Origin: Blumeriella jaapii
Taxonomy: Eukaryota; Ascomycota; Leotiomycetes; Helotiales; Drepanopezizaceae
Length of the DNA stretch: 64,000 nt
NCBI GenBank assembly: GCA_009599575.1
Contig: VWND01000009.1
Span: 434,001 to 498,000, forward strand
Reading direction: 5' to 3'
In this document: positions 11,701 through 23,352 of the stretch, one piece after another
Numbering within the stretch: position 1 is the stretch's first letter
Layout of the letters: each line of letters starts with the position of its first letter
Program-made: the position numbers and the translations under genes
The notes under the pieces: model-generated
Databases searched by the model: none
Seen by the model: the letters and a program-made list of their open reading frames with translations, nothing else
What the model was told of the DNA's origin: nothing

Positions 11701-13777
11701 ACAAATCTAAAAATTCGGAAAAAAACTTTCGTTCGATTTTAATTTCGTCGCTGTTAACAAAATCGAACGAAAAAAAAAAGCAGAAAATAATAATTTGAGT
11801 CGAAATTAAAAAAGCCAAAAGCGAAACTTATACGAAACGAACTTTTATCGATTGCGACGCGGAAAAAAACTGCGTAATTCAAAAGTTATTAATTAAATAT
11901 AAATAAAAATCAATTTAAAAACGTATTAATTTATTTACGGTTAAAAAAAAAAAAGTAATTATTTACGGCACGCATACGTAATTTATTCGCGCTATTAATA
12001 ATTATAAAATAATTAAAAAAATACAAAGCGATTTCGTAGCTTACGATATAAATATTCTAAAGGTTTTATTTATTTTAGAGTTTTTTTAATTGCGAAATAT
12101 CGACCCCGTTATAAGCTTTCGAGCTAAATCGTAGCGATATTCAGTCGAACGCTTATAATTTAATTTCGTTATAATTAAACGTTTTAAAAAAAAATTCAAA
12201 AAAAAACAAGCGTTTTGTATCGTTTTAAAAAAAACTATTAAAAAACAGTATTAATTATTTTTTAAATACGACGATTACGCCGACGTATTTAACGATACCG
12301 CCGCGGTTATTTTAGCTTTTTATTATTTTATAAAACATCGAATAAACTTCGCGAAAGGGAAAAACCTTTTTTAAAAACCAGTTTATTTTTTGTCGAAATC
12401 CGAATTTATCGAATTGCGCGAATATTTCGATTCGAGCTTAAAAAAAAGTTAAATAAAAAAATCTATTAGCCCTGCCGGCGCACCGGTAATATTTATACCG
12501 AAAAAAAACGGAAGTTTACGATTATGCGTCGATTATAAAAGTCTAAACGCAATTAAAGTTAAAAATCGAATTTTTCTACCTTTTATAAGCGAAACTTTAA
12601 ATCGTTTAAAAAAAGCTAAAATATTTACTAAGCTAAATTTCACTTAAGCGTACCACCGCCTTCGAATAAAAAAGAAAAATAAATAAAAAATTGCGTTTCG
12701 TATTCGTTACGAATATTTCGAGTATTGCGTATTATTTTTCGGCCTTTCGAACGCATCAGCAACTTTCCAAGCGTATATTAATTAAGCTTTAGTCGGTTTA
12801 ATAAATATTACGTATATAATTTACTTCGACGATATTTTAATATTTTTTAAAAACCCCGACGATTATACAAACGCGATAAAAAAAGTTTTCGAAAGATTTC
12901 GTATTAATAAATTTTACGAAAATCTAAAAAAATATGCTTTCGATACGAATACGATTAAGTTTCTAAGCTTCGTCGTTATTTTTACGAAAATTAAAATGGA
13001 TTTAAAAAAAATAAATAATATTCGGAAATAGCTTTTTTTTATTACGTAGCGAAATATTTAAATGTTTTTGGGTTTTATTAACTTTTACAAACGTTTTATT
13101 AAAAACTACGCTAAGCTTTGCCGATTTATTATAGATTTTTTAAAAAAAATGCAACGAAAAAAAATGTCGAGCCCTTTTCGTTTCCTATTCGAAACGAAAG
13201 TCGCTTTTTTATTTTTAAAAAAAAAGTTTTGCCGAGCATCGATTCTACGCTATTTCGATTTTCGATTGAAAATTCAAATCGAAACAAACGCTTCGAAATT
13301 CGTTATAAGCGGAATATTATTTCAATTATTCGGAAAAAATACGAAAGCACGTTAATATCTTATCGTATACTATTCGAAAAAGCTTTTTTTTATAAAACAA
13401 AAATACGAGGTTTACGACGCTAAGCTAATAATTATAATTTACGCTTTTAAATAATAAAGCCAATATTTACGTAGCGCTTCCGACGTTATTATTATGCGTA
13501 TAAATTATTACAATTTAAAATACTTTTTTACGAAAAAACGTTTAAACGAACGCTAAACGAAATGGGCCGACGAGCTAGCTAAATACGATTTTGTAATCGA
13601 ATATAAAACAAAAGTTTTTAATCCGGCGAATAGTTTTTCTCGCCGGCCAGATTTAAAAAAAGATTTAAAAAAAAATAACGAGCAGCTGCTTACGCTGCAT
13701 CGTAAATTAAAATTAGCTTATTTAAGAAATTCTAAAATGTTTTTCGTAATAAAAACACGCTTAAAATCGGAGCATAA
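11701..13777 (+). pseudogene. B1 pol part 1 (PR-RT-RNase H)
   Basis: The protease active-site region near 11840-11870 reads IDCDAEKNC, where the D-x-G catalytic Gly is now Asp. RT starts at about 12330 and contains [13 protein letters not shown] and an unmutated YFDD catalytic motif at 12822-12836. The thumb and RNase H follow, with open pieces at 13062-13355 and then 13118-13423 in the next frame, which suggests a frameshift. The reading is cut at 13777 by C1 and continues at 46052. The tail before the cut (R-R-P-D near 13640) is the usual end of RNase H. Several stops are present, so the copy is dead. Confidence 0.9.
13773..13777 (+). repeat. Target-site duplication of C1, left copy (CATAA)
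   Basis: CATAA here is repeated at 46047-46051. The empty-site sequence is seen on the minus strand in B2 near 51680, with a single CATAA between the same flanks, which proves the insertion. Confidence 0.93.
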
Positions 13778-13951
13778 TGTGAAAGGATGAGACGTCAGTT
13801 CGTTGGTCACGTGGTCCGAAGGTCACGTTGTTGTCACGTGACATCGGAGCCCGCACATATTATATCTTAGACTTCGCGATACTTCTAATTTAAAAACCCC
13901 GTAATTAATGCAATTTATTTACGAACCTTTTGTTCGTTCGCACTTTTGATA
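13778..13951 (+). repeat. 5' LTR of C1
   Basis: 174 bp, starting TGTGAAAGGATGAG and ending TTTTGATA, the RIPped form of the CCCCTGACA end seen at 46046. It is the same length as the 3' LTR and the C2 LTR. Confidence 0.94.
13805..13842 (+). promoter_or_regulatory. CACGTG palindromes in the C LTR
   Basis: Two intact CACGTG hexamers (13808-13813 and 13835-13840) flank a CACGTT (13824-13829). The cluster recurs in the LTRs at 7678 and 45873, with one hexamer changed by RIP in each. CACGTG is the classic bHLH-factor site, so this may be the U3 control region. That role is inferred; the hexamer contains CpG, which resists RIP and may explain its survival. Confidence 0.5.
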
Positions 13952-16229
13952 TATTAATTATCAAACCTTTTTGACATTTTTATTTCAGCCTTCGAACTGA
14001 AAAGGCCTGCCAACTTTGTTTTGCCTTTGCGTATACAGAAAATTAATAAATTTTATCGCGATAACAATTTTTACGACTTTTTAAAAATAACTTTTATAAT
14101 ACGAAACTACGAAACGACAACTTTTTTTAATATAAGACTTATATTCAAAAAACCTCGTTTTGCTTTTGCTTATATTCCGGAATAAAATACACTTTACGCT
14201 TTTTTTTTAACGAGCTATATCGGACCATTCTAAATTGTCGGAACCTTTTAATTGCTTTATTTTAAAGCATTTTAAATACCCCGATCAAATCGTCGCCGCT
14301 CTGATCGCTAATACGAAAGCTTATTTTTAAGAAATTTTCGATATTTTCGCTTACGCGGTAAAGCAGAACGATATAATAGTATTATTTAAAGCTAAATTAA
14401 ATAATTTCGTTTAAAAACTGAATATTTAAACGGTATAATATTGGGAAGGCTTTTTAAAAGAAAATAATTCAAAACCGCGAAGCCGAGCTTGTTAATTTCC
14501 GAAAACAAGCTTTTACCAGTTAAAATACATCGAACATTTTAAACGCAAAAAAAAAAACATTTGCCTTTTCCGACTCCGATAAATTTACAAATTTAAATAG
14601 CATCGGCAACGTTACGAAGCATTTTATTATTTTTTTTCGAAATATAATTTTAAAGCTTCGTTTTAATTAAAACTGATATACGACCGAACAGAATCGCATA
14701 AGTTATTTTTTCTTTCGCTTTTCCGATATAGCCAAAAGCGTTTTACAAAAAAGTTTACGTACGAACGGCACTTTTTTTTATTTAATTATTGCAAAAATAA
14801 TTTAAATTTTTTAATAATCGTTCGGTGTTTTTAATTAATAAGCAAATGCATTTAAAAAAATTTTGTTTTTTAAGCAAAGCAATTAATTTCTGTTTATTTT
14901 TTTTTATTTGATTGGAAATTAAAAATTATATTAAATTTAATAACGAAGCCGCTATCGCTATTTTACGCGAAGCTTTTTATTTTAATATAATTATTTATTT
15001 ATCGTATATTAATCTTTCCGATTTGAAAATCGATTTTATTAGTTTTTGCGCTTAAATACGCGAAACCGATACCGTTTTTCGATAATTGAATTTCAATTAT
15101 TATAAAACCGGAAGCCGCAATACGAAAATTATTTTTTCCGCTTTTATATTTAAAATTGCTATTACGATTATTATTTAAAACGATTTTATAAATTTCAGCG
15201 CTATTTAAACTAAAGCAATTATATAAACCGCAGTTGATATAACAAAAAACAAACGCTTAGTCGATAACGCCGAAAAGCTAGCTCGCCGAACCTATCTTTT
15301 TGCTAACAACTTTTGTTTATAATATGCTAGCGATAAACACCGAGCTGTTAATTGCTCCGATTTTTTTTGAATTAAAAAAGCTAAAGCCGAGGCAAAAAAA
15401 TCGGAAAACTAATTGTTTTTAATAATTATTACTATCAGAAATTTTTAAAAAATAAATTAAAATTATTTGTTTTAAATAGCGTTCCGGAATTATATTTGGT
15501 ATTGCTTTGTATTATAACTGCTAATAGTATATATATTAAAATTTATTTTTTAAACGATTCCGAAGCTACCGATAATTTTATTAATTATACTTTCGTATAA
15601 TATTACGAATTGACTTTTGTTTTACTTACCAATCCACGTAAATTTACCGTGGTTGACGGACGTTTTTCCATTTACGGCGACGTTATTTATTAAGTTTTTT
15701 TTCAAATTAATATCGCTCGCTATACCGAACGAATTACAGCTTTTATTATAATATTAAAAAAATACGATCTTATTCTGGGCAAACTTTGGCTTAGAATACA
15801 CAATTCCTATATTAATTAAACTACGAATATCTTTTGCTTTAATTCAGACTTTTGCCGTTCGAATTATTTATCTCAAAACTTTTATTAATTAGCTATTTTA
15901 AACTTAGTTTAAAAACGCTACTTTTACAAATCAATCGTTTAATCAACTTTTTTTCGCCGTATAGAAGCTGCTGCTTTTAATATTTTATTTTTTCAGCCCG
16001 GAATCGAGGTATTTTCAGCCTTATTATACGAAATCGACCAACGTTTACAAAAACTCGGCGCTATAATTAAAAACGATTCCAATTTTGCATTTCCAGAAAT
16101 AAATTAGTTACGATAAAAATTCTTTTAAGCTAAACGACAACATTTATCAGCTGAATTTTATTTCGCTAAAGCCTTTTTAAAAAATATTCGTTTGGCTTTT
16201 TAAATCAAATTATTAATCGATTTTCGAAT
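13952..16229 (+). pseudogene. C1 gag and protease remnant
   Basis: Degenerate gag and protease of C1. A zinc knuckle can be read at 15314-15355 as C-x2-Y-x4-H-x4-C, with the second Cys now Tyr (TGC/TGT to TAT, the RIP change). Downstream, 15610-15870 reads as the retropepsin-like domain, with VVDGRFSIYGDVIY near 15650 and ILGKLWLRIHN near 15775-15805, the usual closing motif of fungal Gypsy proteases. The catalytic D-S/T-G was not identified with confidence. Coding stops at 16234, where the A5 LTR enters, and RT resumes at 31244. Confidence 0.8.
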
Positions 16230-16234
16230 AAAAT
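16230..16234 (+). repeat. Target-site duplication AAAAT, left copy
   Basis: AAAAT immediately before the A5 5' LTR is matched by AAAAT at 31239-31243 immediately after the A4 3' LTR. The two outer A LTRs therefore mark one original insertion event in C1. Confidence 0.85.
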
Positions 16235-16491
16235 TGTGACGACTCGCCTCTCGTGTCACCCCAGCAACTATGTGTAGCTGCAAGCTCCCTGGTCTCCTGG
16301 TGGGTCTCCCATCAACTGTGGAGACTATCATGTATATAAGGCTTTCTCTCCTTAGCAACCTCTGCCTTTTGCAGTTGTTGATTCTAAGTGAATATTTTTG
16401 TTACAGAACCAAAGGCTCGTTTTCTTATACCATGTGAACACGGCGACCAGTTGACTGATCTCCCAGCCCTTCGACTGATTAGATCGTCATC
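16235..16491 (+). repeat. A-family LTR (5' LTR of element A5), little mutated
   Basis: Starts TGTGACGACTCGCC and ends near CGTCATC, about 257 bp. It is the short LTR subtype, like 24839-25093 and 30982-31238. It is the least RIPped A LTR in the window: CA, TG and CC steps are abundant. The dozen bases after it (CCTATTAATCATT) still resemble the bases after the LTRs of full A copies. Confidence 0.88.
16333..16340 (+). promoter_or_regulatory. TATA-like motif in the A LTR
   Basis: TATATAAG, followed by GCTTTCTCTCC, a pyrimidine-rich stretch. The motif is kept in every A LTR (for example 7880 and 17316). It is the probable core promoter of the A family; no transcript evidence is available. Confidence 0.45.
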
Positions 16492-17091
16492 CTATTAATC
16501 ATTATTAAACTTATATGTTTTCACACATTATTATACATTGCTCGCTTATTCTGCGGGAGTTTATCGACTTTTATTATTTTCCCCAAAGTGCGCAGAACTA
16601 ATAGTAGGCTGCCTTCTCACATTTATTCTGCGGGCACTCGGATAATCCGAGTGCTCGCAGGATAAATGTGGGAAGGCAGCCCACTATTACATTTTTCATT
16701 AGCTATCATGCAGCTGCCGACCTCCTTTCTCTTTCACCACTACCTATCTCTTTTGCGTGAGGCTCTATTTAACTCTTTAGGCTGGAGCGTAGCAGACGTA
16801 GAATCCTTTATTTCACGTTATTTAGCTATTATAATACCAATATTTAATTCGAAAGATTGCATTCCGATATTCACGCATAGCATAATATTTTAATCCCACT
16901 TATTGCATGTACTGTATTATACATAGAATACCTATCAGTAGTATATTCCATGTAGAAGAAAAATTGCACCAATTGATATTTTTTCTTTCTGTACTAAATT
17001 ATATTTTCTTTTGTATATTTACTTACATCTATACAATTCTTGCGACATACGATTGCAAATTCTGGCTTTATATGCCTACTTATCTACCTAG
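16492..17091 (+). other. Non-RIPped, non-coding island (interior of A5)
   Basis: About 600 bp lying between an A-type LTR and a B-type LTR. Unlike everything around it, it keeps CA, TG, CC and GG steps and has no RIP-like look. Open frames at 16666-16893 and 16907-17155 show no recognisable domain, and the second runs into the B3 LTR. The stretch is found only once in the window. It holds the long palindrome at 16599-16689. I read it as the interior of a non-autonomous element that uses A-family LTRs, but it could be captured single-copy host DNA. Confidence 0.55.
16599..16689. repeat. 91-bp near-perfect palindrome
   Basis: Two 45-base arms pair around position 16644. The centre reads CACTCGGATAATCCGAGTG, and the outer ends read TAATAG and CTATTA. 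The arms have equal length and only a few mismatches (for example TTCTCAC against GTGGGAA). As DNA it could extrude a cruciform; as RNA it would form one long stem. It looks like a fold-back element or a head-to-head pair of short inverted-repeat transposon ends. No function is known to me. Confidence 0.8.
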
Positions 17092-17206
17092 TATCAGGAA
17101 CCAACATTACGTGTATAAATCAGATGATCCGCCAAGACTCTTTGCTTCTTACTAATCCTCGAATAGTATTTTCTGCGGATAGGCCGTAGGGGCCGGATAG
17201 TATTAT
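17092..17206 (+). repeat. B3 5' LTR, left piece
   Basis: The first 115 bp of the 413-bp B LTR, from TATCAGGAACC through GGCCGGATAGTATTAT. Its last five bases (ATTAT, 17202-17206) are the left target duplication of A3. Confidence 0.9.
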
Positions 17207-17472
17207 TGTAACGATTCACTCTGTTGCCACCTCTCGTGTCACTCCAGCAACTACGTATAGCTGCAAGCTCTCTGGTCTCCTGGTGGGTTTTCCCATCAAT
17301 TGTAGAAACTATTTATATATATAAAGCTTTTTTTTAGCAACTTCTGCCTTCTGCAGTTGTTAATTTTAAATGAATATTTTTGTTACAAAACCAAAGGCTC
17401 GTTTTTTATATTATATAAACTCGGCGACCAATTGACTAATCTCTTAGCCCTTCGATTAATTAAATCGTTATA
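17207..17472 (+). repeat. 5' LTR of A3
   Basis: 266 bp, TGTAACGATTCACTC to CGTTATA. It belongs to the longer LTR subtype, which has about ten extra bases (CTCTGTTGCC) near its start compared with A4 and A5. Confidence 0.94.
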
Positions 17473-17891
17473 TTATTAACAATTCTTTTTTTACGCTGGC
17501 GACGGCGTAAACTATTTTTCTTTTCGAATTTTTTACGGATTACACCAAAGTGATCGACCGGTCGTAAAAAGGCTTATTTTCGCACTTCGCGAAAGATGGC
17601 TTTTATTCAACGATCCCCCCTTTAGCAAAGCTTTTCAGCTTCTGTTATTACATTTCAACCTTCTTTTTAATCAGCGAAAAAGCAGCCTTTCCCAAAAGCT
17701 TTTTCTTTTGAAAAACAGTTCTCCCTCCGAGAAAAAAAAAACAAAAGAAAAGGTAGAGCGCTAATTATTTCGCCTGCCACCTTCCAGCCTAGCGCTAAAA
17801 GCGTTTAGTTAAGACTTTTGCAAAATTAATTAAAGGAAGCGCAAAAGCGTGAACGATAATTTTTGGAAATTATACGATTGCGACAGACTTT
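17473..17891 (+). other. A3 untranslated leader
   Basis: No coding frame is supported. It contains the CGACCGGTCG palindrome at 17555-17564. No primer-binding site was recognised. Confidence 0.6.
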
Positions 17892-19138
17892 TAAATTAAA
17901 GCGTTTAATAAAATTTATCGAACGTGCTTTTGCTAGTCGCGAATCTGCTGCTTCTTTCCTTTTTCGCAACGTTTTATTTTAACCAACAAACGCTGCAAAT
18001 CAATTTCTACGCTTTTCGCAAATTCTTTTTGGATTTTTTTATAACGGCCAAGATTCTAGCGCGCTTTTTGAACGCTATAATTTTTATTTATCTGTTAACT
18101 TTCGATTAGTTCGCATAAAGCGCGTTTCGAACTTTGAGTTTAAATTAAATAATAATAAAAATTACAAAGCACGCCACTGAAAAACTAAAGTTTTCGATAA
18201 TTTCGAATTTTATTACGATTATTTCGCTGGCGATCGATTTCGCAAGAATTATATATTCGATCAGACCGAAGGCGTAGTAAAAAAATTTTTTACCTCGCGT
18301 ATTTTGGACCGTTTCGATTTTACATTTTTCGAAAAATTAATAAAAAAAGTCGCCGATTTTTTGGCCGATTTTTCCGACGTTTAAAAGGCCGAAGACGAAT
18401 TTAAAATACTTGCAATAAATACGCACGACGACTTTTAGCGCTTTTATCTGCGATTTTTTATTTTCGCAGCGAACGCTTAAATACGAATTAACAAACAGCT
18501 TCGAAACGCTTTCCGCGATAAAATACTAAAGCGTTTACGAAAAAAGCTGCATTTAAAATAAATGCGTATAACGACTTTTAAGAATTGGCTTATCGCCGTC
18601 CGTTAAAAAAAACAAAATTAATTGGCTGAACGAATTTTATACGCGAATCGCTTTTTAACCAAGTTTATTATTTATTAAAATGGTAAATTTTTAACCAAAG
18701 CGTATTACGAATCAAATCGTACGTACGAAAGTCGTTTAAATGCTTTATAAGCTTTTTTTCAGCCTTTTGCTGCTTTTCCTTTTTTTCCACGCCAAAACGC
18801 TTTTTTTAGCGTTTTTCCTTTTCGATTAAATTAACGACAACGCTCGTTTTTTATTTTATATCAGAAAGTTTAGAAAAACTAATTTGTACGACTTTTTACG
18901 AGCCGACCCTCGGTTTTATTTAAAAGCTCTTTCAGGCTGGTAAATGTAAACGAGGTCGAGCCGGCCGAAGATTCGCTTTTTAATAATAATAATAAAAACG
19001 AAAACTTTTTTTTAAACGATTTTTAAAACGTATATAAAAAAGTTGAAAGCTTTTCCGCTAATCGGAAAAACGTTTAAGCTTAAGCAAAGCTTTTTTTTTA
19101 AGCGTATTGCGCGATATGCGTTATTTTAACGTTCGAAA
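17892..19138 (+). pseudogene. A3 gag remnant
   Basis: Aligns with A2 gag. The stretch around 18770-18830 holds the family segment HAKTLFLAFFLFD. Charged capsid-like residues are readable in between through stops. The open frame at 17924-18109 is in another frame and is not taken as gag. Every frame has stops, mostly TAA where related copies keep CAA. Confidence 0.65.
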
Positions 19139-22100
19139 ACTTTTTAATAACAATTTATTAATAATTTCCGTTATATTTATTAAAAATAGCTTTTTATACA
19201 AAATGAAAGCGCTCGCCGATTTTAAAACGAACGGTTATGCGTTGATCGATTCGGCGTTAATCAAATCTTTTTTTTTTTTTTTTTAAAACTTTTAATTCAA
19301 CTTTTTCCGGCTTTTTTTTTTGTAAAAAAGTATAATAAAGCTCGTGGCTATTTAATTATATATTTTACGCTTTTTAATTTTATTATTAATAACCGAATAT
19401 AATCGTTTACTTTTTTTTTAATTATTAATTTCGGAAATTATAATATAATTCTAAAAAAAGCTTGATTGGCCGAATACCAAGTTTTACTAAATTATAATAA
19501 ACGCAAGCTTTATTAGCCGAAGTTTTACCTTTTTACAGCTTTTTACGCTCGTTGTATTAAAGTTTTTTATTTGCATTTCCGAAAGATTTAATTTCGCTAT
19601 TAAAACGACGCTATAAAACGTAACAAAAACCTTAACTAATTATAGCAAACCTACGACGCCGTGCGAAACGCGAAAAGATCGAATTTTATTCGCGGTGCCA
19701 ATTTTAATAGCGACGCCAATAAAATACAAGAAATTATATTACCTTTCCAGACTGCCGATTCCTTTTTTATTATTTCTTCTTTTTTTTTTCCTCCTTCGTC
19801 AAAACAGCTTTCTCGTTTTACGAAAAACAATTATACCAAAGACCGAAGGAAAGCTTTCGCCGCGATAGCTTTTTAGCTTAATATAATCGATAGTTTAAAC
19901 AAGCCATTTTCTGAATCTTTTAAACGATCAGTTCGAAAACGAGTTTTTTAATTTACTGCTTATTCAATTTCTATCTGCCAGATTATTATATACGCTTTTA
20001 AGCTGATTTCCAGGAAAAAAGCAATTAAAATGTTTTTAATTTTTCTGTACGAGATCGACAGAATACTAAACGATTTTACGTATAACCTTTTTTTTAAAAC
20101 CTAATTTCACGATTTTTTCGAACGTTTTAGAACGAACGAAATATCGATTTCGACCTTTTCAATTAGCTTAGCAAAGTTAATTTCGAATAAATTTTTTTTC
20201 GAATTTTTTCCCCGGAATACAAAAACTTCGAATACGTGTTTTCTAAAGCCGCTAATAACGAGCTAATTTCTCACCGGCCCTACGACCATAAGATCGAGCT
20301 TATTATAAATAAAAAAAAGCTGAAATATATTCTTTTGTATAAAATGTCGATTTCAAAGCTCGAAATTATTAAAATTTATTTACAAAATAATTTTAATAAA
20401 AGCTTTATCGAACTTTTCATCGTTTTTTTCGCTGCTTTAGTGCTTTTCGTCAAAAAACCCGACGGTTTACTACGTTTTTGTATCGATTATCGAACTTTTA
20501 ATAACGTTATTCGTAAGAATCGCTATTTTCTTTTTTTTATCGATAAAACCTTTGCTCGTTTTTCGAAAGCGCGAATTTTTACGAAGTTCGATATTCGTTA
20601 AGCTTTTTACAAAATTCGAATGGATTCCGCCAGTAAAAAACTGACGATATTTCGTACGCGTTACGGCGCTTATAAATGCAAAATGCTATTTTTTGGTTTT
20701 ATTAATAAATCCGCAATTTATTAACGCTATATGAACGACGTTTTCTTCGATTATTTAAACGATTTTTATATTATATATCTGAATAATATTTTTATTTATT
20801 CGTCCGACCTTTTGGAATACGTTATATACGTTCGCAAAATGTTTTAAAAGCTCGCTGACGCTAAATTACAGGCCGATATTCGAAAGTTTAAATTCAACGT
20901 TATTCGAACCCGTTATTTAGATTTTATTATTTCGACTGAAAGCTTAAAAGTAAATTTAAAAAAGGTTTTCGTAATCGCCTATTAAAAGCTTTTTATTATT
21001 ATAAAAAATATATAAAGCTTTTTTGGTTTTTGTAATTTTTACCGACGTTTTATTCGAAACTACGGTATAATTGCAAAGCTTTTGGTCCATTTGACCAAAG
21101 CTAACCTTTTTTATAATTTTATTTTTAAATGTTAGAAAAGTTTCGACTTTTTTATATTAGCCTTTATTATTGTATTAATTTTATAATATTATAGGCAAGA
21201 CTTTTTTTGCATATTAAAAACTAACGCTTCCGACGGCGTAATAATTTTTATGCTTTCGTAATTTTATAATAACGATTGGCTTTCAATCGCTTATTTTAGC
21301 AAAATTATAACTTTCGCAAAGCTAAATTATATCGTATACGATAAAAAAATGCTCGCAATTGTAAAATTTTTAAACAATTTTCGTACTAAACTAATTGGTT
21401 TAATTTATTAAATTAAAATAATTATTAATTATAAAGCTTTAAAATATTTTATAACTTTTAAATTTTTAAACGCTCGATAAGCACGCTAGGCCGAGCTTTT
21501 CGCCGATTATAATTTTCTTATTACGTATAAATCAAATAAACATAACCTTTTGGCTAACGTATTAACACGTCGTACGAGCGAATTCGACCGCTAAAACTTT
21601 TTTAAACGCATTCAGCGTTTGCAAGCATTTTTTCGAGCCGATCAGATCGATCACCGCTTTTTAACTGAAAAACTTCGATCTTTTACGGCTTCCGAAACAG
21701 CTGTTTTTATCGTTAAAATAGCTAATTTTTTTTCCGTATTTCGTATCGTTGACCAGCTTTTTTATGCTAATCGCACAGCTAGCAGCCTGATAGCTTTCCG
21801 AAAAAAAGCTGTACGAAACGCTACGAAAAAAAACGACGCTAATAATACTTCGTTTTCGTATATATTTAAACGCGATCTGCTGCTATATTACGGTCGTTTA
21901 ATAATATTAAACGTCGATTACTTTCGTTTGGCTTTTATACGAAAAATATACGACCAGATTTTTATCGTTTATTTTAACGTTCGCAAAACTACGCAATTGC
22001 TTTCGGATTAATATTATTAGCGAAGTATAACAGTTTTCGTAAAATAATATTATCGCAATTGCTACGTTTATCGAAGGAATTCTGTTTTAAAAAATAAGCG

Positions 22101-23352
22101 CCCCGGCTTTTTTCAGTTTTTTTTTATTTTTAACCATTTTTAAAAGCACCTTATAATAAATTTTTGCAGCTTTAATAAAAACAAATACGGTTACGATAAC
22201 GTGTTCGTAATAATAAATCGCTTTTCCAAGCAGGCTATTTCGATTTTCTGCTATAAAAATATCGACGTTCGAAGCCTCGCCAAATTATATATATTTTACG
22301 TATATAAGTATTTTGGCTTTTTAAAAAATATTATTAGCGATCGTAGCTTTTAATATTGGTTTATTTTTTGGTCTGAATTAAATAAAATATTCGGTACGCA
22401 ATTAAAGTTTTCGACAGCCGCTTATTTCGAAACCGACGGTCAGACCGAAATTTACAACTAATATTTGCAAAAACGCTTTCGACCTTTCGTAAACTTTTAC
22501 CAAAACGATTAAAGCGAATTTCTTTTAATAATGGATTTCGCTCAAATGATTTTTTTTTACGAAAATCTAAATAATTTTTTATTTTTTAAAATTATACACG
22601 GTTATACTTCCTATATTAATTAGAACTGAAAGCTCGATACTTCCCTTTTTTTTAATTTTTTATATAAGCTAAACGCAAACGAAGCTCGTGCGTACGCTCG
22701 CCGCCATTACGACGTTTAAAACCTCGCCAAATCGCACCTTTAATAAACCTACGATAAAATAAAAAAAAATGCGAATAAGTTTCGCCGCGCGATCGATTTT
22801 AACGTTAGCGACTACGTATAGCTCGATATGCGTTTATTTCCGATTTTCCGGCCTTTTCGCAAGCTCGATAATTTTACAAACGGCCTTTTCAAAATTATAG
22901 CCAAAATTTTCGACAACGCTTTTAAGCTAAATCTTTTTAATATTATAAACGTATATTTAGTTTTTTACGTTAATCGATTGCGTAAAGCAGCTGACGACGC
23001 GCTTTTAAATCAAATTAATTTAGCCTCTGAATTTATTAATATAATTAATAAGCTTAAATATAAAATCGAAAAATTAATCGCTTGTCGAATACAGCGAAAA
23101 ACCTTTTAGTACAAAGCTTTTTAAATAAACTTAAATAAAAATTTTACGTGGTACCCCGCGTCTGATTTTATACATATTCCTTTAAAAATGCGCGACTTTC
23201 ATTTGGCGCATAAAAAGCTCCCCGGTCCTTCTGCAAAACTTGTAAACTAGCTGAAAGCGTATTCCGAAGGTTTAAATTCGTACGATTATTTAAATAATAA
23301 CGTACCAATAGATAAAAGCTCGAAAGCGCGCTTTTTTCGGACGAGAAAATAA
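19139..23352 (+). pseudogene. A3 pol remnant (PR-RT-RH-IN-chromodomain)
   Basis: Protease-like segment near 19205-19270 (ADFKTNGYALIDSALIK). RT begins at 20236 with KAANNELISHRPYDHKIE and runs to KPDGLLRFCIDYR; its catalytic tetrad at 20776-20790 reads YLNN, both Asp lost. RNase H follows at about 21200-21590. The stretch 21619-22011 leads into the integrase zinc region (TTQLLSD). The integrase core is at about 22100-22700, with a C-terminal SH3-like part and chromodomain from 22828 to about 23200. The ending stop TAA (23350-23352) touches the 3' LTR. Inactive by several independent lesions. Confidence 0.92.
19688..19724 (+). repeat. 37-bp hairpin repeat in A3 pol
   Basis: ATTCGCGGTGCCAATTT, then TAGCGACGCCAATAAAA. 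The arms pair imperfectly. It lies at the same place as in A1, A2 and A4. Confidence 0.55.

Noticed and set aside
16666..17155. Two open frames in the non-RIPped island as host genes
   Set aside because: They overlap the palindrome or run into the B3 LTR, have no recognisable domain, and are short enough to be chance in normal DNA.
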